Notes: a model not told the origin generated them from the sequence alone. 64,000 nt of DNA from Flammula alnicola (GCA_015499995.1 JADNRV010000054.1:186001-250000), one strand, 5' to 3'; counted from the stretch's first letter, positions 23,082 through 36,740 are shown. Numbers and translations: made by a program.

Positions 23082-24086
23082 ATTTGTGAAAGTGATTCCC
23101 AGGGCATGTCGATGTGAATATACTCCGAGACTCCGAGTCTACTTCATATAGTTTCATATCCTACGTTGCTTTTCTGTTCGCGAGTTGTTCTCGAGCTCCT
23201 TTGGGCTCAGCTACGTCTGGCTCGCGTGTCATTACGTAATATTCTACACGCCAGTATCGCCAAGCGTTTTACTCGACTCTCTTTCAATGCCATTGTCAAC
23301 TAAGATGGTCCTGCGAGCGGACGTTTGCTGGAAGAACAAGGTGTGTAATCTCGGCAAGATATCTATCTACAACTCGATCGAGTCCCATAAATCTAAAAAA
23401 TGGCCTCAGCCAAGCATGCTTTAAAAACCTTATCGTCGAAGCTGGCTCTGTAGACGGCAAAAACTCTTAGGCTGGTGTGGTTCTCGATGGTGGCATGATC
23501 CTGAAGAAAGGTTATTTCGAATAATGTGTCGGTGAAGGCAGTCGAATTGAATAACTCAGTCGAAGTGATTTGTGAGTAATATCCACATGGCCACATGGAT
23601 GCACAGAATGACCCACACCCTTCGAAAAATTTACCAGAGGCTGACTGGTCTACGTCTCGGCGATTCCTATCCAGACTGACGGAGGTTGACCGCTTTATGC
23701 TCGAATCCTTGATGAATCCTAACTCAACGGCGCTGAAATAACTCCAGTCTTCATCACCATTACCAAAAACAGTAGCTGCCAGCCTCTTTATTCTTGGAAC
23801 GACCACAGAATTCGGACTTGAGCTAACGAAATGGACGATGCATTGCCCGCATTCCAGCGCGCCTATAAGCCCATTGGTCGCCGAAAACTGTCAGCCTCTC
23901 TGGAGGGTTGACAACACTTCGATCTATTGCAGTCTTTGGGATCATCCCGGTCCAGTTTAAAATCCCTCCCCCTCTTTCAGAACAAAAATACTCCCGACCG
24001 AATGGTTTAAATACCACCTTGGGATACAGAATCCACCCAAGCAACTTTTTTGCTTTTCATCTCGTCATCTTTTGCTCTCGATACCA
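23082..24086. other. intergenic region upstream of PKS copy 2
   Basis: About 1 kb separates the transporter stop from the PKS 2 start codon. A - strand open frame (23393-23806) has fairly protein-like composition but no ATG and no recognisable family, so I do not call it. A TTTAAATACC stretch at about 24005-24014 lies some 75 bp before the start codon and could be a TATA-like element. Confidence 0.4.
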
Positions 24087-27000
24087 ATGGATTCTTCTCT
24101 CTACAACAAAAACACCCTCTTGAACGCCTTCGTTAGCGTCGCCCGCTCCGGCGATGTCGAACGAAACGCTGTCGAGTGCGGTAACGAGCGATGGACCTAC
24201 GGCGATCTCGACACCGTATCGACCGGTCTTGCCCTCGACATGCATAAAACATACGGCCCCAAGCCGGTCGTCGCGATCATCAGCGAAAACCACCCTTACG
24301 TGTTGGCCGCCATGCTCGCCACCTGGAAGCTCGGCGGAATCGTCGCACCCCTCGATCACAACGTTCCTAAAGACATCATGGAACGTATGCTGCTTAACAT
24401 TGGCCCCACTTTCGTTTTGGTTCCTTCTCCTGAGCGCGTTGTTCAGAACACCGTCCGTGGTTTGTACTCCTTTATTCCTTTTGTCTTTCGCTTCTTTTCT
24501 AACTCTTCTTTAGGTATTTCTCTTTCGTGTCTTCCTTTCGACCCCAAAGATGCCACCATCACTGCGCTCATGCAGAAATACCTCGATCAGTCTCCGGAAC
24601 TTCCTCTTCTTGAATTCCTTGCTCCCACTCCAGACGACATCGCCTTGTATCTCCATACCTCTTCGGCTTCGTCAGTCGCCAACGTCAAGTGTGTGCCTCT
24701 GAGCCACCAGAGCATTTTGGCCGGCGCAAACTCTCGCCTTGCTTGGTGGAAGCGCACCTGGCCTCAGCAGGAGTTCGCGAACTTGCGCGTCCTTGGGTGG
24801 TCGCCATGGTCCCACATCATTGGCTTGTCGAATGATCTCGGGGCAGCCATGCTCCTCACTGCTGGTTGCTACATCTTCGCCATGGTTCCTTCCGCCTATG
24901 GCGTCGTCGGTGGGGATTCCAGCAAAGAGTCTCGCTACCTTGACGTTTGCGGTCAGTTATTGGAGACAGCGATGACCAAGAAACCCACCGCCTTCGCTGG
25001 CGTACCTTGGGTTCTTGAAGGATTCATGAGGAGCCACAAACAAGAAGTCGATGCCGATCGCAAGCAACGTATTCAAGAAGCGATCAAGACGCTCAAAGTG
25101 TTCGGCTCAGGGGGTGCTGCCACAAACGCAGAGTGCGTTGAGTGGGCTAAGCAGATGGGAATCCCTCTCGTTCTCGATATTGGCATGACGGAGCTCGGAG
25201 GTATGGTCATATCTTAAGAAGCCGTAACAAGCCTAATTTTTTTTTCAGGACCTCTGTTCCATTCGACCACTGATGGTGCCGAGGGATGGTATAGCAAAGA
25301 CTGCCTCCTCGCTGACGCGGCTCTGAACCTTGTCGATGAAGCGGGAGCAAACGCAACATCTGGCGAGTAAAATGTCTCTATTGCCCTGCTTATACCGACT
25401 AATACCTGCTTTGCAGAGGGCGAACTTGTGATCAAGAGTCGTCTCATCACCAAAGGATATCTTCAATATGATAATTCTTCTTTCACTGTTGAGGACGACG
25501 GCACTGTGTCTTTCCGTACTGGAGACATCTATGGATACATTGGCGATCAACGCTTGGTCTGGAAAGGTCGCAAGGAAGACTACATCCAGGTTTGTGTTAT
25601 TTTTTTTTCATGAAATTATTCCATCTGAGCCATCTCTTAGATGAGCTCCGGGGAATCTCTCGACCCTCGCATTGTTGAAGCCATTCTGAATCAATGCCCT
25701 GCTGTCGTTCGGAGCTGTGTTGTCGGAAATAACTTCTTGAAGACTTCTTCTCAGGTGGTGTGTGCCATCGTCCAGCCAGTTAGAGACCCTTCGACACCTC
25801 TCGAGTCTCGCCTTCCCGAGATTACTCGCGCGATTTCCATCGCCAATCGCGGCCTCGCCCCTCCCTTGCGCATTTCTTGGGCTCGGGTCCTGGTCCTCAA
25901 GGAAGGCGAAGAAGTTCCTTTGACGAAGAAGGGTGCGATTTTCCGTAAGAAGTTGGAGCAGCTCTTCGGCGAGCAACTCTCTGCTCTTCTCAGCCGCTCT
26001 GATGAAGGCATTGCTCCTCAAACCGAGACGAAACCCGCCACCTCGTCATCCCGCGCGCAAGGCAAGACTAGGGATCAAATCGCTGCCATTGTTTCCAACA
26101 TCGTCCTCCAGACCTTGAGAATCTCAGAAGAGACGATGGACGACAACGCTCAGGCCACATTTGCAGAGGTCAGAGTTCTGCCTTTCTTTTGTGCGCTTCT
26201 ATTACTCAATACTTTGTCATTAGCTGGGAATGGATTCTGCCATGTCTACCATGATTGTCAACAAGCTCAATCGCCAACTCGACATGGCCCTTCCTCTGAA
26301 TACCTGCCATACACATATCGACCTAGTCTCTCTGACCAACGCCATCTTGTCTGACCTGGGCATGGACGGAACCGCGTCAAAGATTCGTCCTTCCACAAGG
26401 GTTGCTCCTCCCACTCGAGAACGAGAAGAAATCGTGATCGTTGGTCAGGCCATTCGCCTGCCTGGTGACATCGACACCCCAGAAGGCTTCTGGAAGGCCC
26501 TCATCGATAAGCGTGAGGACATTATGACACCTGTTCCTGCTTCTCGATGGGATCATGCTAGCTTCTACCGATCACCAGACTCAAAGGAGCCTCCTGCCCC
26601 TTGCGACATCACTCTCGAGAAAGCTGGCTTCGTGGACGTTTACGGCTTCGATCACTCGTTCTTCGGTATCTCATCAGCGGAAGCGTTCCATGTTGCTCCA
26701 AATATTCGTCTTTCATTGGAAATTGCTTTCGAGGCGCTGGAAAACGCCAATATTCCTCCTTCGAAAGTCAAGGGTAGTGGCATGGGTGTCTTTGTTGCTG
26801 CTGCAATGGAAGAAGGCTACATCAAACTTTTATTTGCAGACAAGGGCTGGGGAGGTAAACATTGCATTTGTTGGAACCTTTTTGCTGGTTACTTACGTGC
26901 TCATTCGCAGCCTACACTCGATTCTATGGAACTGGTGTTGCTACTAGCACTGCCTGCGGTCGCCTAAGCTAGTGGGTATCATCGTTTATTTGCGGCTAAT

Positions 27001-30000
27001 CTAACACTGACCGTATTTCCTCAAGCTTGCTTGATGTTCACGGCCCTTCTTTGACCATCGACACTGCATGCAGTTCAGGCTTGATCGCCTTTGATCAAGG
27101 TAGATATTATTCGAAATTTTATCCAAGCACAAATGAACTCACTTTTTACTAGCCGTTCAGTACTTACAATCAGGTGAAGGAGAGTCGGCCATCGTATGTG
27201 GAGCTAATACGCACACGTGGCAAGTTGTTATCACACTTTCCTCGGTGCTTTCTTGACTAATGGAAAAATCTAGGCCTGGTACTCTCGGATTCTTGTCTGC
27301 TCAGAAGATGACGTCAAGTAACTCTCGTTGTGCAACCTTTACAAATATGGCCGATGGGTATGATTTTTCCTTTCTCCTCATTCTGCTCTTCCTTTGATAT
27401 ATCATTATCCAGATACGTTCCATCCGAAGCCGCTGCTGGTCTCATTTTGAAGACCAAAAGTGCTGCTTTACGAGACGGAGATAGAATCATCGGTGTCGTA
27501 AAATCCACCGACGTTAAGCACGATGGCAGGTCTCAAGGCTTGGTCGCTCCCAATGTGAAAGCGCAAATTGCTATGCAAATTGCACTCCTCGAGAAGGCTT
27601 CGCTCTCTCCTTCTCAGATCGAGTACGTTTCTTCTTTTTTTTCTGTACAGTTAGCAGTGGTTTACTCAATTCTTGCTTAGTTTCATTGAAGCGCATGGAA
27701 CTGGTACGTAATTTTTCTATTACTTCAATTTTAAATGCCGTGTACCAATATCACGTGATAGGCACATCGTTGGGCGACCTTATTGAGATTCAAGGAATCA
27801 ACGAGGTCTTCGAGTCATCCCATGGACCTGATAAACCCCTGGTGGTCGGCGCCGCTAAGTCATGCGTAGGTCATGCTGAACTTGTAGCTGGGTTGATCGG
27901 CGTTGTCAAGACTCTCGGCTCTTTCACTGAGGGATCCGTACCCGGCCTGGTCCAGCTGACCTCGGACAATATGAATCCCAACCTTGACTGCAGCGTCGTT
28001 CCTCTGCATATTCCTGTCGAGACCGTCACTTTGAAGACGGAGAACTCACTACCTCTGCGTGCATTGATTCTGTATGTCTCATGATTATGCTCCCAATATT
28101 TCCCTTTCTAATTTAGGCATAGTTCGAATGGTTTCGCAGGTTCTATCGCTGGAGCAATTCTGGAGGCACCGACAGAGGATATGAAGCCCAAATCATCTTC
28201 ATCAATTCCGGAAACCACTCCCATGATGTTTGTCGTCAGCGGAAAGAGCGAAGACGCACTCATTCAATATCTGAACAAATACTTGGATTTCTGCCTCGAC
28301 GCCCCCTCGTCACTCTTCCATGCAATTTGCTACACGACTTGCGTTGGTCGCGAACATTACCGTTATCGATTTGCTTGCGTGGTCAACAATATGCAAGACT
28401 TGATTGCTCGCATTGAAGATCGCCTCCAAAGTTCGTCTGCCTCCGCGTCAGGAGGAAATGCTCGCCGCATTCTCCTTGGATTCCCTGGTCAAGGCTCCCA
28501 GTACCAAGGCATGGGCCGTTACCTCGCCAACCAATACTCTGGCTTCCGAAGTATCATCACGGATGCTGCCAACAAGGCATCTGCATTGACTGGCTACCCG
28601 ATTCTTCCGTATCTTGTCGAGGAGTCAGCGCCAGGCAACCTTTCAATCGACCATAGTGAGGTTGCCCAAGTTTGCATCTTCATCTTCCAATATGCCGTCT
28701 CTACCTGGCTGGAAAGCCTAGGAGTCCACTCCCATGCCGTTATGGGACATAGCTTGGGAGAGATTGCTGCAGCAGGTTTGTGCAGACCAATCAGCCTGCC
28801 GATTTTAATCTGACACTTTGTTATCTCCAGTCATCGCTCGTGTATTCACTTTCGAAGTTGGTTTGCAATTCGTCGTTGAGAGGGCTAAACTTCTCCGGGC
28901 CGATCCTGCGCATCCCGCTGGCATGGTTGCCATCCAGGCCTCAGAAGAGCGCATCAGTCGCTACATTCAGAACCTGGGTCTTGTGGATCGCCTCGCAATA
29001 GCTGTCTATAATGGCCCCGAGGCTCATGTTGTCTCAGGAGAGATGAAAGCAGTAGAAAGCCTTATGACCGCTGCTAAGCGTGACGGTCTGAGATGCACGA
29101 AATTGAACGTCGATCAAGGTAGGCCCATTGGTGTAATACGTCTTCTTTCCTCTCAGTCTTCTTCTAGGGTTTCATAGCCCTGCGATCGCCTCTGCGCTTC
29201 CTGCCCTCAAGGCGTGGCTGGATGAGCGTGATGATTCAATAAATGGCCTCGAAAAACCATTCTTCTCCACTCTGCGAGGTGCAGAAATTCCGAAGCATGA
29301 ACGTCTAGACGCCAAGTACTGGGTGAGACTATTTGCTTCCTGTGTTCTGTCGCCCTCACTGACGCCCCTGGTAGGTTGACCATGCTCAGAGCCCTGTCAG
29401 GTTTATCCAAACTGCTAGGGCTGCGACCAAGGCTTCGTCGATCGACGTCATCGTTGATGTTGGGCCTCAACCGACTGTCTGGTCTAACATGCAAACACCC
29501 GAATTCGCTGGAAAATCTCGCCTCGCCTTCACTGGCAAGCGCGGGAAAGATCAAATTGTCGCGATGCTGGCAGCACTCTCTTCCTTATTCGAGAAAGGCT
29601 TTAGCATCGACTTTGAAGTCCTATTCAACCAAATGCCCTACAAGTTCGCAATGACCGACATTCCTACCTACCCCTTCCAACGTCTCTACAACTACCCTTC
29701 CTACATCGCAACTCGCTCGTCCGTCCCGGGTGCCATTCCTCGTCAAATAGAATCTGTCCAGGAGAGACCGGCCAACCCACGATTCATCGTTGATCAAGCT
29801 CTCTGCGACTTCTTGGATCTTCATCAAATCGAAGGTCGCCGTGTCCTTCCCGGTGCTGCAATGGTTGATTTCTTTGCTCGTGCTGCCAGCTCCAAGTCCG
29901 TCAAGAACATCAAGTTCCATGTGCCATTGGTTTTGGAAACACCCGAAACTCAAGTGCGCGCTGAGATCGATGGCCAGGGTGCTTACAAGTTGGTCCAGGA

Positions 30001-32490
30001 AGATGCTGCCAATACCCACATTTGCTCAGGTTCTGTTGCCGATAAACCCGCCCCACGTTTATCTAAAAAGGTGGTCAAGGAACCTGAGATGGTGCCCCTG
30101 CAGATGATGTCCAAGGCACAGATCTACGAATGTTTCAAGAATGTCCAATTCGGCGAGCCTTTCCGCACCGTACAGGAGGTTAGAATTTGGGCAGACCACG
30201 CCGATGCAGATATCAGACTCGAGGCTACGACCAATCCTGCACATGACCGCATCAGGAAATTGGACGCCTGCCTGCATATGTTTGGTGCCATTTCATCCAG
30301 ACTTGCTCCAGAGGTCGACGACAGTACCGGAGCTTACCTGCCTGCTTCGCTGGAAGACTTCACTCTCCACACCGACGATATGCCATATCATTTCACATGC
30401 CGTTACTACCTCCCTCTCGACGTCGGCCGCAATGCCCGTGTTTTGAGCTCATCGTTTGAGGTATTTTCGGAGGATGGCGCGCTTCTTGTTTCTTGCGGGA
30501 AATATTCGGTAGCTTGGGTTCCTCGTGGTGTCGTCCATAAAGAACAGAAACCACATACAGCCAGCGCAGACAACTGGCTCCGGAACGCATGGACCACACA
30601 AAACCTTCCTCTTTCCGAGGACTCCTCTATCCATGAGTTCGACGAGCTCCTCTATCTTGGCAATGGGGAAACCTCCCGGGTTTTGCGCGCACTCTCCTCA
30701 TCGGCGAAGGACACCATTTCCATTGAACTGCCACATCTGGCCCACGACGACTCGGCACAAAAGAACGAGAAGATGAAATCAGTATCCTGCGATGAAATGA
30801 ACAAGCTTCCTTCAATGCTACGAGGGCAGGACATGCTGGTTGTACTGGATCTGACGAAGTCCAACAGCTCCCCGGGATCTAACGAATTCACCGCCCTCTA
30901 TCTTCAAATCCTCATGTTCTTGAAGTTTATCATAAGCCAGAAACTTCACATCACTAGCTTTTTGGCCCTTACTTCGTGGTCGGCGCCTGTTGACCTCTAC
31001 AAGGAAGGTCTCGATCTCTTCTCGGACTCCAAGGCGTCGTCGAATTCCCTCGTAGGAGCGGTTATCCAGGGTATGATTCGCGTTTTCCGGCGCGAAACAG
31101 GTCTCGATTTCACTGCTTGGTGTCTCGATCTTGCCGACATCGGCAACCTCGACGAGCTGAAACTCCAAGGAATCCTTACAAATGAGATCCAGGCGCGCTA
31201 CAGGTCAGCCTTTTCGGACACCTTTGTCAGTTACCGCGAAGATGTCTCCAAACAGTCACTGTCTCGACTTGTTCCTTCCCTCGAATCGCTCGAACAAGGA
31301 CCTCCTCGGTCGCCTTCTGGAACAACAGTCATTGTCGGAATGGGCAGCATTGGACAGGCGTTGGCCGTTTCTCTTGTCGAATGCGGCTGCAGCGCAGTCG
31401 TCTTCTTCGGCCGAAGGCCCAAGACCAACGAAGATGTAAGCGTTTTTCCTAATGACATTAGTCCTACTAAGTATTCGTCAGGTTGTCAAGGAGCTGTCTA
31501 GCCTGCCGGAGAAGGTCAAGACCCAATGCCATTACCGCCAAGTAGATGTCTGCGACATGCAAGCACTTAAGACCGCCTTGGCCGACGTCAACTATACACA
31601 TGGTGGAATCAAGAACATCATTCATACTGCCGCTGTCGTTAACGATGCCACTATCATCTCAACCAAGGCCACTGATTTCGAGTCTGTCCTACGCCCTAAA
31701 GTGGTGGGCTCCTGGAATCTCCACACTGCCAGTCAAGAGTTAGATCTCGCTCTCGAATCCTTCGTCCTTTGCAGCAGCACCAAGTGAGTCTGTCCGTCTG
31801 ACCTTTCGAATGTGAACCTTAATATTTTTTTGCAGCGTCATTGTTGGAAACCCCGGACAAGTCGCATATGTCGCTGCTAACTCTTTCATGGACTCGCTTG
31901 CCACTTTCCGTCACAACAGTGGAATGCCAGGAACTTCGTTGCAGCTGGGTGCTTGGGAGTCCAAGTTGATTAACGACATTGACATGAACAGCAGCTTTGC
32001 ACTTCTGATGAAGAACGAAGAAGGTCTTCCTCTGATCCTGAAGGCGATGATGATGCCCATTCCTTTGCAAATTATCGCCCGCATGGACAATACCAAACTC
32101 GCTGCGACGCCTGCATATGCTAAGGATCCCTTCTTCGCGCCTCTTCTTTCGTCGATGAAGGATACCGCATCGAAGAGCATCAAGTCGAAGCTCTCCGCAG
32201 ATGAGGCTAAGAAAATTCTGGTGGATATTCTCCGCGTCGCACTCGAGTTGCAGCCTAGCGAGAAACTTGGTGCGTATCTTATTTTCGCTATCTTGACATA
32301 ATTTTGACTTGACCTCGTAGATATGGCGGAGGAACTGACTTCCCTTGGAGCAGACTCTATCACCTTTGCGCAATTCAAGGGACAGGTTCTCAAAGAGTTC
32401 GAAGTCGACGTTCCCATGATTTACTTGTCCGACGGCTACACAATCAGCGAGATGATCAACAACGTTCTCGAGTCATACGGCGCTGCTTAA
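24087..32490 (+). CDS. reducing polyketide synthase copy 2 (AMP-binding-ACP-KS-AT-DH-KR-ACP)
   Basis: Multidomain type I PKS of roughly 2450-2500 residues, with about nineteen short introns. An N-terminal adenylation/acyl-ligase domain probably activates a carboxylic acid starter and loads the first ACP; KS and AT then extend it with KR and DH reduction. Visible motifs are: AMP-binding 24130-25960 with GMTELGG, FRTGD and GRKEDYIQ; first ACP with GMDS (Ser codon 26236-26238); KS with DTACSS (Cys 27069-27071), EAHGTG and SCVGH; AT with GHSLGE (Ser 28751-28753) and GFHS; DH with HxxxGxxxxP (His 29822-29824); KR with VGMGSIG and a Tyr-x3-Asn pair; second ACP with GADS (Ser 32356-32358). ER, methyltransferase, thioesterase and reductase release domains are absent. 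The AMP-binding P-loop is atypical (LHTSSASS). No frame lesion is seen, so this is the functional paralogue of 921-15200. The product cannot be predicted. Confidence 0.93.
25363..25416 (+). other. likely GC-AG intron in PKS copy 2
   Basis: The frame and the paralogue alignment require the exon to end at 25362, which leaves GCGAGT as the donor. The acceptor is TTTGCAG at 25410-25416, with a good branch site, GACTAAT, upstream. In PKS copy 1 the same intron (about 2236-2302) has the ordinary donor GTGCGC. Using the nearby GT two bases further on would break the frame. Confidence 0.65.
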
Positions 32491-32799
32491 ATAATGTTAC
32501 TCGCTTGACAGATTTATTATGCCCTTCTACTTTTATATGTATATTTCTAGACGCATCGAATCATCATCTTTTTCTCTACCCCTCACACAATGGTCTTTGA
32601 AACAGCGTTCATCGGTTTTGATTTGTTAACAGTAAGTGATTCCAAACATGATATGTCCTAGAGGTTTCTAGCTAAGAAAGGGCGTAGTCTAGCGACTTAT
32701 TACATTGTATTTTTACATTTCCATTCTTCCTGATCATTACGTTCACCGCTGTCAAGAAATTGTACCATTCGTAGATTCTTTCGTTAATTCCGTTCATGC
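32491..32799. other. convergent 3' region between PKS copy 2 and phospholipase D
   Basis: These 309 bp hold the 3' ends of two converging genes. Nothing else is recognised; an open frame on the - strand here is the tail of the phospholipase reading frame region. Confidence 0.5.
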
Positions 32800-35700
32800 T
32801 TAGATGTAGATGGGGAGGGTTGGGTTCAGCACAGTCCACTCCGGCCCTGTTACGAAATCTTTGTCGTCGATGAGGAAGTCCTGTGATAAAGTCGATAGTA
32901 AGCATAGAAAAATGAAGGTATTCCCATTATACTAACAAGAGGGCATTCGACCAAAGCTCCTTTCACTTGACTCAGGCGCGTCTTGACACGGTCTAACGGA
33001 ATGCCAGGAACAAGGTGCCCTATCTTCGACTTGGGGCGGTAATTCTGGTTGAAAATAAGTCTTTCGTTTAAGGCCAAGGACATATTTATGATCACTTGCC
33101 TCATATGCACCCCAGTCGCGAATAAGATTGGTCGGAATCGGGTGGAAAAGCTCTGTGAAAATCTCGCGGTTCTTTCTCGCGGTGGTCATCCAGAGGAGGA
33201 CAGTCGCGTCTGCAATGGGATCGGACACCAGGCGGTCTTCGTAAGAGCGCGTCTCGTCCTTGTTGGGGTAAGGAGCAGGATGCATAAAAGAACTAATCTC
33301 TGGGTCGCGGGTCTCGGCTGGCTGAGGTGGAATTAAGCCAAGATGCTCTAATAACGGCGTTAGCTACCAAAGTACACCAAAAAGGTCGCATTGATACCGA
33401 CCCTTGTAGAGTTGACGACGGAGAGTTGCAGCGAAACGAGACACTTCGTATGGCTGGCCGTCCATAGTCGAGTTAATCATGTCGTCGTCCTCGATCACAA
33501 GGGCGATTTCTGAGTCTCCATCACCCTATATGAAGACGTCAGGCCGTCTGGCTATCAAAAGAGCAAAGTCTTCATACCTTCTGACTACGGTCATTGATGT
33601 TGGCAGATCCCATCTAAATCAAAGGATAAGAAAAAGGAAATTTTACAAAGAGGAAAACATACAATAACTCGTCGGTCATCGACAATCATCACCTTGGAGT
33701 GGATGTAGAGCAACTCGGAAACATAACTGGAAGGCATATATATGAGGCACAAGCGGCGAAAAAGATTAAAAATCTCACGCGTTGAGCTCTTCTTCTTGAG
33801 TGCCTAGCCATTGCTCATCGAACAACGAAGTCTTATCAGCAAGCATATGCTGCGCGACCGTATCGGAAACAGGGTCGTCCGAGCGTAAGTTCTCTGCACC
33901 GCTTTCAAATCTTGCAACAACCTCGCGTGCAGCCTCATCATTCTCAGGAATGGGAACTTTCACAGTGCTTTGAGTTTGCGGCTTATCCGCTGGGACCAAA
34001 GAATCTTCTTGCGGAATAACGACGACGATCTCCTTCTGAGAGGTTAACGTATCCTCTGCAACCCATTGGCGAGACAAGGCAACTTGAGCCTCATGGAATT
34101 GGACACCCGAATTATCTTCCATCTGCTTGATGAACCCTAGTTGTGGCTATTATCAGAAGCCTATTATAAAGGATAATATAAGAAGAAAAAACCTGCCTTC
34201 GGGAGCATTGATACGATCATAGGATCTGAGATGGTAAAAATGAAGGAAATCCATCCTGAGGCATCCAATGAATATCACGATAGAGCTTTATTCTAGCAGT
34301 CTAAACTTACGGCTCGTACCCTGCTTTGCGGACTTCCTCATAAATACTGCTTCCACCTCGGTTGATCGTACGGTATTGCGCAGCCATGATAGTCTTGATG
34401 GAGCCTTCACTCTTGATGTCTCCCGAAAATCCAGGAACTTCTGGGATTACGACGACGACCTTACAGATAACACCGCCGTGTGAGGACATACAGAAAGGTC
34501 TCATCATAGAAACTTGATTTACCTTGAATTTTTTGCCCTCCTGTCCGGCGCGCACAATACGCTCCACGAGCGCCGCGCCAATCTGGTTAACGATTGGACC
34601 ACCTGTCTTGGTTGCAGAGATACTGAAAGTGACTGTCAGAGTCGCTCTTAGAGAAGCATTCATAAAACTCACAAGAACTGATTTTCTGTTGCAAAAAGTC
34701 ATAAGTAAAACACAAATAATCAAGGCAAGCAACCAGACATACCGATGTAAATGAAGTGTTCAGCATTCTTGATCAATTCTATATCTGAGAAGAATAATTA
34801 ATTCACTTATGAATGATCATAATAAGGTCGAGGAGATACCCACAAGCATCTTGGATACTGTGTTCAGTCAACACGCCGTGAGACCAATCCGAAACGCTCC
34901 GGACCGCCTGGATCCTGCACTTCTGCTTGCCATGCGATTGGCCAAGGCCGCTTTCTTGCTCTTCGCGTTCAACGACTTCGCGCTGAGGACCATGCCAGCG
35001 TTGCCTGTATTTCCTTCCGATCTCGCGCCAGCGCTGAAGGTGAGGATGACCTTGAAGCATCTCGTTCAGCGATGCTCTTAGGGGTTGATGACAATCGTGT
35101 GACTTACGGGCAACAGCCTCATTGGGAGCGAACTCGGGCTCGTGGGGCAGCGCGAGCCAGACAATGTTTCTGTAGTAGAATACGATGGTAAGGCGAAATG
35201 AACTACCAATATGCAGGACGATCGACCCACTCCTGGTCGCGATACTAGCAAAATACGGACACGTGAGAAAAAAGAAACGTCTCCAACTTGGCTTCATACC
35301 TTTCTCTTCTTGATCTCATTCCAGCGCTCAACAAAGTGTTGAGAAATATCCAAAACAGCAGGTCCTTCAAAGGTCATATGAACCTAATACGGCCAAGGGC
35401 ACAGGACATCAGCTCCTAATTTCATCTCCAAGGCCAAAGTGGAGGAGGGCGCACATCATGCCAAGGCATCCTCGCGTTATCCAAGATGGACAAAGTGTTG
35501 CTGACATAGTTATAGACATCCTTGAAGTCCATGATGCGCGCATTGTTGTAGTCTTGGCCAGGGAATAGAGTCTTGGAAAAATCGGTGGGATGTACGTCGG
35601 CAAGAGAGTGAGTGTGAGTATCCCAGCGTCCGAAGCACAGATCAAGACCGCCGATGGCTGCATATCGGTTGTCAACGATTACGATCTGGAGAATTCAAGG

Positions 35701-36740
35701 GTTAATGCCGCTGCCTTCCTAACAAGAAAGGAGACGGCTCTGGCACCTTCTCGTGATGAGACCAAAATTCGACGTTATCTAAAATGAAATTGAGAGGGAG
35801 TTTTGTATGTTATATATTGAAATTACGACACCTTTCGTGCCGATGTGGTCGGGGTGACGCATGCAAGTAATGTTGGGGTGAAGAGCCTCCAATGTAGCCT
35901 GCAGCGGCTCAGCCAAGATGCGCATACTTCGGAGCGCATATTGCCTACCTTTGTGTGTTTAGAACTCATGGACATAGTTTGAGTAACCTGGCAGTAAAAG
36001 GGTTACATATATGCCGAATACTAAAAATTCAAGTGAATATATGCGCACCTCTTTGTACACAATTACATGAATCTTGACACCTTGCTCGGCCTTTCGTTTG
36101 AGGAGGTAATCGAGACGCCATTCGGGGAAATAAGCCGGAGGGCGGCGAAGATACAACTCGGGGGTAAGCCACCAATCCTTTGTACAATAACAATTAAATC
36201 ATCAATACTTTATAATTCATGCGCGCGTGTAGAAGCCATACCGTGATGAAGATAACCTCTTCTGCCTTATCGATCATCTCAGAGAGCGCCCACATGTAAT
36301 CATGCCCGTCGACATGCCTTGCGATCTTTCAGAACATTCAGATTCCCTATCGATTGTAGATTTGCTCACCATTTGGCAGTGTTGCCAGTCCTCTCAGCAG
36401 CAAAACTCTCGAATCGATGACCTTTCCTGATCTCGGCTCGCAGTTCGTCTTGCGCCTTCTCCTCCGGATCATCATGACGACCTTGAAGATATTAACTATG
36501 TGAGTGTCATCGTATTAAAATTAAAGCTGAATCTCGTACGATTGGGATTCAAAATCCCTACAAACAAGCAATTATCGTCAGGATCGACTACACGTAGCAG
36601 AGAGATCGGAGACCGCTCGTACCGATAGCTTCGGCCCTGGCATGGCCCACGACTTTCGTGATGAGATTCATGGACTCGGACGACTCCTTCTTAAGAGATT
36701 CCAGCCCAGCATCCAACTTTGACTTGAGGAACGACGACAT
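32800..36740 (-). CDS. phospholipase D, two-HKD type
   Basis: Predicted phosphatidylcholine-hydrolysing phospholipase D of the eukaryotic PLD1/Spo14 catalytic type. The start is the ATG at 36738-36740 (MSSFLKSKL) and the stop is TAA at 32800-32802, across many short introns. Two catalytic HKD motifs are visible: HHEKIVIVDNR, split by an intron near 35700-35760 and followed by IGGLDLCFGRWD; and HSKVMIVDD at about 33670-33710, followed by GSANINDRSQ. The typical C-terminal block RDWGAYE...VKGALVECPL is also present. No PX or PH domain precedes the first HKD, so it is a short fungal form lacking those lipid-binding domains. One intron uses a GC donor (GCAAGT, + strand positions 33094-33099). A DNA transposon is inserted 112 bp upstream of the start and may have altered its promoter. 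Confidence 0.9.

Noticed and set aside
23393..23806. 137-codon frame on the - strand
   Set aside because: It has no ATG, no recognisable family and no supporting exons next to it. Its composition is plausible, but that is not enough for a call.
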